Program-made: the position numbers and the translations under genes
Part shown: positions 27,798 to 36,954 of the stretch, piece by piece
Layout of the letters: each line of letters begins with the position of its first letter
Numbering within the stretch: position 1 is the stretch's first letter
Source of the DNA: Sulfurihydrogenibium subterraneum DSM 15120
Lineage (GTDB): Bacteria > Aquificota > Aquificia > Aquificales > Hydrogenothermaceae
Reading direction: 5' to 3'
DNA length: 64,000 bases
Assembly: GCF_000619805.1 (NCBI RefSeq)
Contig: NZ_JHUV01000011.1
Coordinates: 124,001 to 188,000, forward strand
Notes under the pieces: generated by a model
Told to the model about the DNA's origin: nothing
The model's database searches: none
Seen by the model: the letters and a program-made list of their open reading frames with translations, nothing else

Positions 27798-28808
27798 TTA
27801 AGCTAAAATTTTATGAAATACTAACGTAACTATGTATCCTACCACAAATAGATATATAAAAACAACAAAAGCAGCGTATATAGGCTTCATTCCAGCTTTT
27901 TTCATCTTTTCTAAAGATGTTTCAATCCCCAGAGCTGCCATAGATACAGTTAATAAAAATGTATCTACTTGGTTAATTATATTAACTATCTCTTTAGAAA
28001 AAATTGACATAGAGTTAACTCCTACCATAGCAACAAATCCAAAAACAAACCAAGGGATAGGTATCTCTCTTAGGTTTACGCCGTGGGTAGCGTGTTTTTT
28101 TGCAAAGTAAAAGCTTAAAAACAGAAGTAAAGGAGCAAGCATTATAACCCTTGTTAACTTTGCTATGGTTGCTGTATTACCTGCTTGGTCTGAAACTGCA
28201 AACCCAGCTGCAACAACCTGAGCAACTTCGTGAACAGTTGCCCCTGTATAAACACCGTATGTTATATCATCTAATCCTGGGAGAAGGCCAGATTTGTAAA
28301 CAAGAGGATATAAAAACATTGCTATAGTACCGAATATAGTTACGGTAGCAACAGCCATCGCCGCCTGATGCATCTGACCTTTTACTATAGGAGATGTTGC
28401 CAATACAGCAGAAGCTCCACATATAGAAGACCCTGATGCAATCATATAACTCATCTGACTGTCAAGTCCAAAAAATCTCTGAGATACAAAAACAGTAAGA
28501 ATAAATGTAGATATAAGCATAAAAGCATCTACTATCAACCCTTCAAGTCCCACGTCAATAATGTTTTGAAAAGTAAGCCTAAAACCTAAAAATATTATTG
28601 CTATTCTAAGAATTTTCTTCAAAGAGAAGTTTATCCCTGGTTTTAAAACTTCAGGAATTTTAACTGTATTACCTATAACTATACCTATTATAATCGCTAT
28701 AATCAAAGGGCTAAAATTTACTGTAGATTTAACTACGTCAAGTCCAGATATAAACATAGCCACTAAAGCTAAAAAACTGCTAAAAATAAAACCTGCTATA
28801 TACTGCAT
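27798..28808 (-). CDS. YeiH-family putative sulfate exporter (UPF0324)
   Basis: 336-aa membrane protein with about ten helices. GINFSLKKILRIAIIFLGFR (about 59-78), the region SGSSICGASAVLA (about 125-137) and YTGATVHEVAQVVAAGF (about 187-203) are conserved in the YeiH/UPF0324 family, annotated as putative sulfate exporters. In a sulfur-oxidising organism, export of an oxidised sulfur anion would make sense, but substrate proof is lacking. Upstream gene of a usp pair. Confidence 0.83.
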   Translation of the reverse strand: MQYIAGFIFSSFLALVAMFISGLDVVKSTVNFSPLIIAIIIGIVIGNTVKIPEVLKPGINFSLKKILRIAIIFLGFRLTFQNIIDVGLEGLIVDAFMLISTFILTVFVSQRFFGLDSQMSYMIASGSSICGASAVLATSPIVKGQMHQAAMAVATVTIFGTIAMFLYPLVYKSGLLPGLDDITYGVYTGATVHEVAQVVAAGFAVSDQAGNTATIAKLTRVIMLAPLLLFLSFYFAKKHATHGVNLREIPIPWFVFGFVAMVGVNSMSIFSKEIVNIINQVDTFLLTVSMAALGIETSLEKMKKAGMKPIYAAFVVFIYLFVVGYIVTLVFHKILA

Positions 28809-28892
28809 ACATTACCCCCAAAAAGATAAATTTATGTAATCATTTTACTGTTATTTTTTTCTTTTTTAATTTTAATTTTTCAATAGACGTAT

Positions 28893-30809
28893 TTACAACT
28901 CTTTAAGAAGCTCCTTTAAGTGGTTAAACTCTTTTTCTGATATCTTTTTATCTTTAAACAAGAAGCTCTCGTACATTTTTACAAACTTTAAAGCTTTTTC
29001 TTTAATGGTAGGGTTGTCTATCTTTGAAACAAACTCTTCCAGACCTTCGTTTTCTTTCTTTTCGTATCCTAACTTTATCATCTTTCTTAAAAACATATTT
29101 AAAAGTCTTTTTTCGTAAGGTTCAGATAGGTTTTTAATTAAAACATAGCCTAAGTAAATTAAGATTAAAAGTGAAAAGACAGCTACTAAAAAGTTTTTAT
29201 TTAAGTTAAATGATTGTTTAAAATTGAGATTAGTAAAACCAGATTTAACTTTATTTATAAGCTGAACCTGTTTTGAAAAGTCGTAGTTTACGATAAAAGT
29301 TGTGTAGTAGTAATCCATAAGCTCAAACCACTGTTTTAAAAAGTTTTGTTTATACAGATTTTCAACTATAATATCTCTTATAGGAGGAGTTGGGTCAAAC
29401 TTTACCCATCTGTCGTTTATGTAGCTTTCCACCCAAACGTGAGCATCTTTTTCTCTGAATATATAATAACCTCCAGTTTCATTGTAAGCTGTTGTCTTGT
29501 ATCCTCCTATTAATCTTGAAGGAATACCGTTTAACCTAAGCAAAACAGCCATAGCTGAGGCAAAGTATTCACAGTTTCCTTTTTTAGTCTTAAATAAAAA
29601 ATCTTCTAATGGGTTTTCTCCTGTTGGAAGGTCTTTTAAAGAGTATGAAAAAGTCTGAAGATAGTTAAAAATCTCCTGTGCTGTTTTTTCAGGACTTTCT
29701 TTTTTTAGATGTTTTGCAAGGTTTACGATACTACTTGAAATCTGTGGCAGTTGTAGGTAAACGGAAGGATTTAACTGCTGAAAATAACCGTCTGTTATAA
29801 AAGATTCTCCACTGTATTTGATTTTTGCCGTTATAGGTTTATCTGTTTTATAAGTTAAGTCTGAATTCCTAAAAACTATAAATCCGTTTGGTGTTGTTAT
29901 GTTGTATGGAACATCTACAGAAAATAGGTATTGCTGATAGGTAGGCTCTAAATAAATTGTGTATTCTACTTTTTGACCTGATATATGGGTAAACTTTGTA
30001 TTTAAAAACTTTTCTTGAGATTGCCATCTTTTACCGTCAAAGTAATCAAAAACTATCCCCCTTAAATAAACTTCTTTTTGTGTCCTTTTCATAACGACCC
30101 TTGCCACTACTGAGTTATCTTGCTGTATAGAAGATACTTCACCTAAAGATACATTATCAGAAAAGCCAGTTTTTCCCTTCCCCTGTCCTTGAATGAAGTT
30201 GAGCATTGGATAGCTTGTCCTTGGAAGTGTAAAGAATAAGAAAACCGTTATTGGAATTGAAAAGACGGGTATTAATGAAGTTTTTAAAATAAAACTTTTA
30301 AGCTGTTTTAAGTCAAACGTTAAACTTGGGTCTTTTTGGTAGTAAGATAGTAAAATCACGCCATAGTTTAGGAAAAAGACAAAGAAAATCAAATAAAGTA
30401 AAAAAAACATACTGATAGCCAAAAGAGTGTATCCAGATAATATCAAAGCCACTATAAGATAAACCTGCATGTAGTCTCTAAACTTTTTATCTTCTAAAAG
30501 TTTAAGTCCAAGTAGAGCTGTAATCGTATCAAGTGCAGGTTGGACTATGTTGTTTGTGTTTATCTGTAAAAACATAAGTAAAACAAAAAATACACCTGCT
30601 GTATTAAATATAAACCTTGAGATTGTAAAAGGTCTAAAGAAATCTTTATACAGAGCCAGTATAAACAAACCAGAAAAAACAAAACTGTAAATAGCTGATA
30701 AATAAGGAAATATTATAGTGTAAGCCAGTATACTTGAAATATAAGCATTTACCTTGACTAACTTTTTAACTGAAAAAACTTTTTCTTTAACTAATTCCAT
30801 AAACCGCAA
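28893..30809 (-). CDS. TgpA-like transglutaminase membrane protein
   Basis: 638 aa. About seven N-terminal helices (residues 20-210), a large extracytoplasmic part with the transglutaminase core, one more helix (about 543-562) and a DUF4129-like tail. The Cys-His-Asp triad is visible in KKGNCEYFASAMAVLLR (about 413), DAHVWVESYI (about 457) and WVKFDPTPP (about 470). It is third of the MoxR-DUF58-TgpA module and overlaps DUF58 by 23 nt. Function in the cell envelope is likely; substrate unknown. Confidence 0.85.
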   Translation of the reverse strand: MRFMELVKEKVFSVKKLVKVNAYISSILAYTIIFPYLSAIYSFVFSGLFILALYKDFFRPFTISRFIFNTAGVFFVLLMFLQINTNNIVQPALDTITALLGLKLLEDKKFRDYMQVYLIVALILSGYTLLAISMFFLLYLIFFVFFLNYGVILLSYYQKDPSLTFDLKQLKSFILKTSLIPVFSIPITVFLFFTLPRTSYPMLNFIQGQGKGKTGFSDNVSLGEVSSIQQDNSVVARVVMKRTQKEVYLRGIVFDYFDGKRWQSQEKFLNTKFTHISGQKVEYTIYLEPTYQQYLFSVDVPYNITTPNGFIVFRNSDLTYKTDKPITAKIKYSGESFITDGYFQQLNPSVYLQLPQISSSIVNLAKHLKKESPEKTAQEIFNYLQTFSYSLKDLPTGENPLEDFLFKTKKGNCEYFASAMAVLLRLNGIPSRLIGGYKTTAYNETGGYYIFREKDAHVWVESYINDRWVKFDPTPPIRDIIVENLYKQNFLKQWFELMDYYYTTFIVNYDFSKQVQLINKVKSGFTNLNFKQSFNLNKNFLVAVFSLLILIYLGYVLIKNLSEPYEKRLLNMFLRKMIKLGYEKKENEGLEEFVSKIDNPTIKEKALKFVKMYESFLFKDKKISEKEFNHLKELLKEL

Positions 30810-31674
30810 ACCTTGAAAGTAATTTTTCTCTCTCTGATTTTACACTTATATCATAAATCCTGTCTTCAAATTTTATGAAAAGGTTTTCAAACTGTTTATA
30901 ATTAATCGCTATGTAAGTAAAAAAAGAGAGCTTCTCTTCTGTTGGAAGGTTAACTTTTTCAAAATCTACTATTAAAGGTATAGATTGTAATGAAGAAAAT
31001 ACTTTTTCTTTTAATTTTTCTGACTTTGCAGAAGATTTCCAGTCTATATACTTAATAGGCGTTCCTATGTTGTAATCTCTAACTCCAATAAAGTCTCCTT
31101 CGTATCCAAACCTTTCTGAAGGTATGTCTCCTTTTTTCTTTGAGTAGTCTGAAAAAATGTAAGAAAGTGGATACTTTTTAGGCTCTGGATAGATAAACTT
31201 TTTAAATTCTGTTTTAACAGTTCTACAACGAATAAAAAAGTTAAACGGAAAAACGGAGCACAATCTAACAGATTGTATCTCTAAAATTCCTCTTTTTGAT
31301 ATATTTAGATTTACAGATTTTTCACTCTCTTTTTCAACTACTGGAAATATGGCTGTTTTATCTAATATTATCGTCTCAATTAAAAATGCGTCTAAAAATT
31401 TTTTTCTACTTTTTAACCTAACCTTGAGTATAAAGTCATTATTTGCAAAAACTTCATCGGGAAAATCTATTTCAACGTCTAAATTTTCTATATTCCTTTT
31501 ACCAAAAAATCCAGAAAGTCCCATAAAAGATAAAAAAGCAGAAACGATAAAAAATAGAAGGTTGTTATTGGTGTTTACAGCTGCAAAACCTATCAGTATA
31601 GTGGTTATTACAAATATCCATCCTGCTTTTGTTATCTTTATCACAGAGGGATAGGAATGTTTTCCACTATCCAT
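30787..31674 (-). CDS. DUF58 domain protein
   Basis: 295 aa with two N-terminal helices (about 12-52) and the conserved DUF58 core RDYNIGTPIKYIDWKSSAKS (about 200-219), which normally leads into a von Willebrand A-like fold. It overlaps moxR by 34 nt and the transglutaminase gene by 23 nt. Such proteins work with MoxR ATPases as chaperone-like assembly pairs; the client here may be the downstream transglutaminase. This is a family-level inference. Confidence 0.85.
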   Translation of the reverse strand: MDSGKHSYPSVIKITKAGWIFVITTILIGFAAVNTNNNLLFFIVSAFLSFMGLSGFFGKRNIENLDVEIDFPDEVFANNDFILKVRLKSRKKFLDAFLIETIILDKTAIFPVVEKESEKSVNLNISKRGILEIQSVRLCSVFPFNFFIRCRTVKTEFKKFIYPEPKKYPLSYIFSDYSKKKGDIPSERFGYEGDFIGVRDYNIGTPIKYIDWKSSAKSEKLKEKVFSSLQSIPLIVDFEKVNLPTEEKLSFFTYIAINYKQFENLFIKFEDRIYDISVKSEREKLLSRFAVYGIS

Positions 31675-32561
31675 TTTACTATCTCTTGTTTTTGTGCTTC
31701 AAACTCTGGTTTAAATATTAATCTGTGAGGAATGACGTAAGGGTAGAGTTTTTTTATGTCTTCTGGAATGACGTAATCTCTTCCTTCAAAGTAGGCATTT
31801 GTTTTGGCAGCTGATACTATGGCAAGAGTTCCTCTTGTTGACAAACCTGCTTCTAAGTACTTACTTTCCCTTGTAGCCCAGACTATATCAAGGATGTAAT
31901 CTGCTATTTTATCTGATACATATACTTTTGTAATTTCATCTTGAATTTTAAGTATTTCATCTTTTGTTAGGATTGGTTCAATTTGGTAAAGGCTTTCCCT
32001 TTTACTGCCACCTTTTATTATCTCTTTTTCAGCTTCTCTTGATGGATAGCCAATGGATATTTTTATTAAAAATCTGTCTAACTGAGATTCTGGAAGTGGA
32101 AACGTTCCATAATGCTGTGATGGGTTTTGAGTTGCAATTACGAAAAAAGGTTTTGGAAGTTTGTAAGTGTTTCCATCTACCGTAATCTGTTTTTCTCCCA
32201 TCGCTTCAAGTAAAGCTGATTGGGTTTTAGGCGTTGATCTGTTTATCTCATCAACTAAAATAACGTTATTAAAAATCGGTCCTGGTTTAAATTCAAACTG
32301 AGATTTTTCTTTGTTAAAAACAGATACTCCTAAAATGTCAGAAGGTAGAAGGTCAGAAGTTCCCTGTATTCTTCCGTAGTCTAAACCTAAAATTTTTGCT
32401 ATTCCAATGGCAAGGGTTGTTTTCCCAAGCCCTGGAAGGTCTTCTATCAAAAGGTGTCCCCTTGAAAAAAAGGTTATTAACGTAAGCTCTATGGCTTTTT
32501 CTTTTCCTTGAAGGTAAAAAGATAAAGATGAGACAATCTCTTTTAGAATTGAAGATTTCAT
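31641..32561 (-). CDS. MoxR-family AAA+ ATPase
   Basis: 306-aa AAA ATPase. Walker A is LLIEDLPGLGKTTLA (about 34-48), Walker B VILVDEINRSTPKTQSALLEAMGEKQ (about 98-123), and sensor 1 VIATQNPSQHYGTFPLPESQ follows with an arginine finger in LDRFLIK. This is the classic MoxR pattern. First of the MoxR-DUF58-TgpA module, separated by only 5 nt from panC upstream. Confidence 0.92.
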   Translation of the reverse strand: MKSSILKEIVSSLSFYLQGKEKAIELTLITFFSRGHLLIEDLPGLGKTTLAIGIAKILGLDYGRIQGTSDLLPSDILGVSVFNKEKSQFEFKPGPIFNNVILVDEINRSTPKTQSALLEAMGEKQITVDGNTYKLPKPFFVIATQNPSQHYGTFPLPESQLDRFLIKISIGYPSREAEKEIIKGGSKRESLYQIEPILTKDEILKIQDEITKVYVSDKIADYILDIVWATRESKYLEAGLSTRGTLAIVSAAKTNAYFEGRDYVIPEDIKKLYPYVIPHRLIFKPEFEAQKQEIVKWIVENIPIPL

Positions 32562-32566
32562 AACAA

Positions 32567-33409
32567 TTATAGCTCCATATTGTCTATAAGTCTTGTGTTA
32601 CCTATATAAACAGCAACTGCTATAACATCTCCTGATTCTGCTACCTTTTTAGGTTTTAAACTGTCTTTATCTACCACTTCCACATACTGAATCTCTTTAA
32701 GCAGTGGAGCTTTTTTTATCGTATCTATCACAGCCTGCCTAATTTTTTCTGAGTCTCTTTCTCCTGATTGAAAGAGCCTTTTACCTTCTAAAAGTCCTTT
32801 GTATATGTAAGTGGCTGACTGTCTTTCTTCGTTGGACAGGTAAGTGTTTCTTGAAGACATTGCAAGTCCGTCAGGCTCCCTAACAATAGGACAGCCTACA
32901 ACATTAACAGGAACGTTTAAATCCTTTACCATTCTTTGTATAACTTTTAATTGCTGATAATCTTTTTTTCCAAAGTAAGCATTATCTGGGCAAACTATAT
33001 TAAATAACTTTAAAACAACAGTTGCAACACCTTTAAAGTGCCCTGGTCTGTAATCTCCACAAAGTCCTTTAGACAGCTCTACAACTTCTACGTAAGTTTG
33101 AAAACTCTCTGGATACATGTCTTTATAATCAGGATAAAATAAGTAGTCAACTCCTTCTTTTTCACATATACTCTTGTCTCTTTCAAAATCTCTTGGATAT
33201 TTGCCTAAATCTTCATTTTTACCAAACTGTAGTGGATTAACAAATATACTTACAACTACTATATCGTTTTCCTTTTTAGCACATTTTATTAAGGATATGT
33301 GTCCTTCGTGAAGGTATCCCATAGTAGGCACAAAACCGATTTTTTTACCTTGCTTTTTTAACTCAAGCATTGTGTCTTGGAGTTGTTTTGGATTTTTAAT
33401 TACCTGCAT
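32567..33409 (-). CDS. panC: pantothenate synthetase
   Basis: Joins pantoate and beta-alanine with ATP in coenzyme A synthesis; cytosolic, 280 aa. FVPTMGYLHEGHISLI (about 25-40) is the nucleotidyl-transferase HxGH motif, followed by VVSIFVNPLQFG, FGKKDYQQLKVIQRMV (about 152) and MSSRNTYLS (about 189). Length is normal. The ATG abuts the stop of the Spy-like gene, so translation is probably coupled. Confidence 0.96.
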   Translation of the reverse strand: MQVIKNPKQLQDTMLELKKQGKKIGFVPTMGYLHEGHISLIKCAKKENDIVVVSIFVNPLQFGKNEDLGKYPRDFERDKSICEKEGVDYLFYPDYKDMYPESFQTYVEVVELSKGLCGDYRPGHFKGVATVVLKLFNIVCPDNAYFGKKDYQQLKVIQRMVKDLNVPVNVVGCPIVREPDGLAMSSRNTYLSNEERQSATYIYKGLLEGKRLFQSGERDSEKIRQAVIDTIKKAPLLKEIQYVEVVDKDSLKPKKVAESGDVIAVAVYIGNTRLIDNMEL

Positions 33410-33837
33410 TATAAAGACCCTGATGTTAGATACTTTATAAGTTTTTCATTTTGTTTTTTATTGAGTATAGACTGAACAGCTTTAAAAAGGTTAATATCTA
33501 AAACGGTCATCTCTGACTTTAATTTTGCGATTTCTACAATAAGATTTTTGACTTTTTCTGGGTCAGAGTTGCCATAGACTAACTTTTTTAGTTCTTCTTC
33601 TTTGTCTTTTAGTATTCTGGATTTTCCAAGCATTATAGGAAAGTATTTATCGTATTCTGATTTAATAGCATCTATCTGCTTTTGAGTAAGCTCTAAATCT
33701 GTTTTTTGCATCATTACAATGTTGTATATATTAAAGGGCTCTATTAAAAAATATTTATCCATCCAAGAGTAATCATCTTTTGGTTGGGAAAATGCATTTA
33801 AAAAGAAAATTAAAACCATTACTAAAACGAACCGCAT
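33409..33837 (-). CDS. periplasmic Spy/CpxP-like helical protein
   Basis: 142 aa with a signal peptide (MRFVLVMVLIFFLNAFSQ) and a mature part made of charged helices. LELTQKQIDAIKSEYDKYFP and LNKKQNEKLIKYL resemble the LTxxQ repeats of the Spy/CpxP family of ATP-independent periplasmic chaperones or metal-stress proteins. The ATG at 33837 is used because AGGAG precedes it; the ATG 15 nt upstream would include that SD. It lies between rhomboid and panC. Confidence 0.65.
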   Translation of the reverse strand: MRFVLVMVLIFFLNAFSQPKDDYSWMDKYFLIEPFNIYNIVMMQKTDLELTQKQIDAIKSEYDKYFPIMLGKSRILKDKEEELKKLVYGNSDPEKVKNLIVEIAKLKSEMTVLDINLFKAVQSILNKKQNEKLIKYLTSGSL

Positions 33838-33861
33838 TTTCTCTCCTGACATTTTTTATTA

Positions 33862-34536
33862 TTAATATCTTATCGCTGAATAATGAACCAACTTTAATGA
33901 TTTTTTATACAGTTTGTCTACTAAAAACCATCCTGCTAAAAAACCACCTATATGGGCATACCATGCAACCCCTCCAAGGTCAGTAGGAATAAACATTGCG
34001 TAAAGAAGCTGTAGTATAAACCAGTATCCTATAAAAAACCAAGCAGGAAGAACAAAAAAGAAAAAGATAAAAGGTGGTATTACTGTCAGCACTTTTGCAT
34101 AAGGATAAAGTTTAACGTAAGCTGCCAGTATACCACTTATAGCTCCAGAAGCTCCTACCATAGGAACGTTTAAACTTCCTTCAAGAATAGCTACAAAAGA
34201 TTGTAAAAATGCAGCAAAAAATCCAGAGAAAAAGTATAAAACTAAAAACTTAACTCTTCCTAACGCATCTTCTACGTTGTTTCCAAATATCCATAAAAAT
34301 AGCATATTACCAACAAGGTGGGCAATTCCACCGTGGATAAACATGTGGGTAAAAAGGTTTAAAAAGTTAAGTTGCACGATATCAAGAGGTAGTAATCCAT
34401 ACTTATGGACAAATATTTCAAGTTCTTCTGGGCTTAAAGAAAGCTCATAAAAAAATACTCCAACGTTAATACCTATAAGCAAAACCGTTAAGTAGGGAAA
34501 AGAGTGGGTTGGAATATTATCTTTAATTGGTATCAT
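33862..34536 (-). CDS. rhomboid-family intramembrane serine protease
   Basis: 224 aa with six or seven helices. The catalytic serine is in VGASGAISGILAAY (about 92-105 by motif) and the histidine in WYAHIGGFLAGW near residue 198. LFTHMFIHGGIAHLVGNMLF holds the conserved HxxxxHxxxN of helix 2. Both catalytic residues are present, so it should be active. It overlaps the MFS gene by 14 nt. Substrates unknown. Confidence 0.91.
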   Translation of the reverse strand: MIPIKDNIPTHSFPYLTVLLIGINVGVFFYELSLSPEELEIFVHKYGLLPLDIVQLNFLNLFTHMFIHGGIAHLVGNMLFLWIFGNNVEDALGRVKFLVLYFFSGFFAAFLQSFVAILEGSLNVPMVGASGAISGILAAYVKLYPYAKVLTVIPPFIFFFFVLPAWFFIGYWFILQLLYAMFIPTDLGGVAWYAHIGGFLAGWFLVDKLYKKSLKLVHYSAIRY

Positions 34537-35740
34537 TTTTTACCCCTTTTACAGGCATCTCCATAGAAGAGACTAAAACAAGCCAGATTAAAGTCAATAC
34601 TGTAAGGAATATAAAGTTAAGTTTTGCTGAATCATCAATTTTTAAAAGCAGTCCACCTACAGATCCACCTACAAAAGCTCCTATAAACTGGGCTGTGTTA
34701 AACACTCCAGAAGCTGTACCTTTTACGTGTGGTTTTGCGTATTTACTCATCAATGAAGGCATTATAGGTTCAAGCATCATAAATCCTGTAAAGTAAACTA
34801 CGATAGCTAAAACAGTGAGATAGAAGTTGTCTTTAAAGAGTATAAAGATAATAAAAGAAACTATTAAAATCATTATTCCAAGCATTTTTACCTGCTTTAT
34901 TTTTCCTTTCTTCTCTGCAATAATCGTTGAAGGAACCATTATCGTAAGTCCTACAAAAAACATTAAAAGATAAATCTTCCATATATCTTTTAAGTCTATA
35001 CTATGCTGGTTGGCAAATATTATAGGAACTGCTGTAAAGACAGCGGTTAAAGTCATGTGAAGAACAAACATTCCAAAGTCCATTTTAAGAAGATTTTTAT
35101 CTTTTAAAACAACGGATAAGTAGGAAGAGGTAAACTCTGCATCTTCGTGGTGCTTAACAACAGGTGGCTCTTTTATACCAAATATTACGTAGGGAAGAGA
35201 TATAAGACCAAGTATTCCTGTAAACAGGAAAACTCCTGTTAAACCAAAGTATGACGCTATCAATGGTCCAAGTACCATACCAAAAGCAAAAGCCATTCCG
35301 ATAGAAGCTCCGATAGTTGCCATAGCTCTTGTTCTAATCTCTTCTCTTGTCATATCTGCAAGTAAAGCTATTACTACGGAAGATACAGCTCCTATACCTT
35401 GTAAAAACCTCCCACCGATTAAAAGATGTATGTTTTCTATGTAAGATGCGTAAGCTGCTAAGAAGCTCCCTAAAACAAAGATGATTGTACTAGATACAAT
35501 AATAGGTTTTCTTCCTATCTTATCACTCCAAAGTCCGTAAGGTATCTGGAATATAGCTTGGGTTAAACCGTAAGCACCTATTGCAAGTCCTGCTAAAAAA
35601 GCATCGGAACCAGGCATATTTTTAGCATAGACACTTAGCACAGGTAAAGCCAAAAACAACCCAAGCATTCTTAAGGAAAATACGAAGGCAAGACCAAGTG
35701 TTATCTTTTTTTCCTGTGGTGTAAAGTCTTTATCTATCAA
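34523..35740 (-). CDS. MFS transporter
   Basis: 405-aa 12-helix major facilitator. Motif A is visible as QIPYGLWSDKIGRKPIIVSS (about 65-84), as in drug:H+ antiporter-1 proteins. A central cytoplasmic loop (about 195-215) is short. It lies 11 nt after gpsA and overlaps rhomboid. The substrate cannot be predicted. Confidence 0.88.
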   Translation of the reverse strand: MIDKDFTPQEKKITLGLAFVFSLRMLGLFLALPVLSVYAKNMPGSDAFLAGLAIGAYGLTQAIFQIPYGLWSDKIGRKPIIVSSTIIFVLGSFLAAYASYIENIHLLIGGRFLQGIGAVSSVVIALLADMTREEIRTRAMATIGASIGMAFAFGMVLGPLIASYFGLTGVFLFTGILGLISLPYVIFGIKEPPVVKHHEDAEFTSSYLSVVLKDKNLLKMDFGMFVLHMTLTAVFTAVPIIFANQHSIDLKDIWKIYLLMFFVGLTIMVPSTIIAEKKGKIKQVKMLGIMILIVSFIIFILFKDNFYLTVLAIVVYFTGFMMLEPIMPSLMSKYAKPHVKGTASGVFNTAQFIGAFVGGSVGGLLLKIDDSAKLNFIFLTVLTLIWLVLVSSMEMPVKGVKNDTN

Positions 35741-35751
35741 AATTTTCCTCC

Positions 35752-36738
35752 TTAAAATTCGTTTTTTAAATCTCTCATCATTAGCATCTCTGCTGCTGAC
35801 TTTGGATTTAACCCTTCGTAAATCACTTTATATACCATCTGGGATATAGGTAGTTCTATGTTTTTTTCTTTTACAAAATTATTTAAAGCTTTTACTGTTG
35901 TATAACCTTCTACTATCTGACCTACTTCTTTTATAGCATCTTCAATTTTATAACCCTGTCCTATAAGTATTCCAAACTTTCTATTTCTTGACAGGTCTCC
36001 AGTGGCAGTAAGTATTAAATCTCCAAGTCCAGACAGTCCGTAAACAGTTTGAGGATTTCCTCCATACTCCTTAACTATTTTACTTATCTCATACAGACCT
36101 CTTGTTATAAGGCTTGCCCTTGCATTATTGCCAAAACCAAGTCCATCACTTATTCCACAAGCGATAGCTATAACGTTTTTTACAGACCCACCTACCTCAG
36201 CTCCTATAATATCATCAGAAAGATAAACTCTAAATGTTTTTGTGTTTAAAAGTTTTTGTAAATCTTTTCCTAATGTAGTATTTCCTGCCAGTACTACAGC
36301 TGTAGGAAGCCCCATTATTACCTCTTTTGCAAAAGAAGGTCCAGATAAAGCAAAGATATATTTTTTGTCTAAATTTAGACTTTCAGCGATAACATCGGAC
36401 ATTAATTTTAAACTTTCTATCTCTATTCCTTTTGATGCAGATATTACAGGTTTTTCTCTTTTTATCTTTACATTTGAAAGGGTTTGACGGACAAATTGGC
36501 TTGGAGTAGCAACTATTACAAAGTCCGCTACATCAACAGCTTCCTGAATATCTTCTATAGGGGTAATGTTGTGAGCGAGCATTACGTTTGGATGATACTT
36601 TTTATTTTGATGGTAGCCTTGTATATCTTTTAAAACTTGTTTATCTATGTCCCAAATGTAGACTTTTTCGAAGTTATAGCTTAAAACCTGAGCCAGAGCT
36701 GTTCCCCAGCTTCCACCACCTAATATAGTTAAATTCAA
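35752..36738 (-). CDS. gpsA: glycerol-3-phosphate dehydrogenase [NAD(P)+]
   Basis: Reduces dihydroxyacetone phosphate to sn-glycerol 3-phosphate for phospholipids; 328 aa. The Rossmann [13 protein letters not shown] (8-20), [11 protein letters not shown] (about 130) and the catalytic-lysine region [22 protein letters not shown] (about 181-202) are present. The start is a TTG with GGAGG about 12 nt upstream; no ATG is available nearby. It is first of a gpsA-MFS-rhomboid run. Confidence 0.95.
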   Translation of the reverse strand: MNLTILGGGSWGTALAQVLSYNFEKVYIWDIDKQVLKDIQGYHQNKKYHPNVMLAHNITPIEDIQEAVDVADFVIVATPSQFVRQTLSNVKIKREKPVISASKGIEIESLKLMSDVIAESLNLDKKYIFALSGPSFAKEVIMGLPTAVVLAGNTTLGKDLQKLLNTKTFRVYLSDDIIGAEVGGSVKNVIAIACGISDGLGFGNNARASLITRGLYEISKIVKEYGGNPQTVYGLSGLGDLILTATGDLSRNRKFGILIGQGYKIEDAIKEVGQIVEGYTTVKALNNFVKEKNIELPISQMVYKVIYEGLNPKSAAEMLMMRDLKNEF

Positions 36739-36891
36739 TTAAGAAAAAGACCTCCAAAATGAAGATTATTAGTAATAATTATATATCAGAATTAGGCTTG
36801 TGGTATTGAAACTAATCACAAATTTTATAGAAAATAATAGAAAATAATCCTTGAAACTTCTATATAAAAAGCTTAAAATAATACTATACTG

Positions 36892-36954
36892 ATGAAACTA
36901 TCTAATTATACAAATAAATACGGAATTACAAAGGAATTAGGAAATGCCAATTAG
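36892..36954 (+). pseudogene. remnant of an IS607-type tnpA
   Basis: A 20-codon frame begins MKLSNYTNKYGIT and stops at 36954, overlapping the tnpB start by 11 nt. IS607 serine-recombinase TnpA proteins begin with a very similar MKLS-x-Y-A-K-K-x-G-(V/I)-(S/T) segment (from memory). The recombinase body is absent, so an internal deletion seems to have joined the head to the tnpB junction. The match is short, so confidence is limited. Confidence 0.4.

Noticed and set aside
30787-31654. Plus-strand open frames inside the DUF58 gene and similar frames inside nuo, gpsA, purD and glmU
   Set aside because: They are shadow frames of well-supported genes on the other strand or in another frame, with no protein-like features.
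36798-36898. ATTGAAAC-like and CTTGAAAC-like stretches, as at the 3' ends of CRISPR repeats
   Set aside because: They are single short matches with no regular spacing or repeated units; no array is present.
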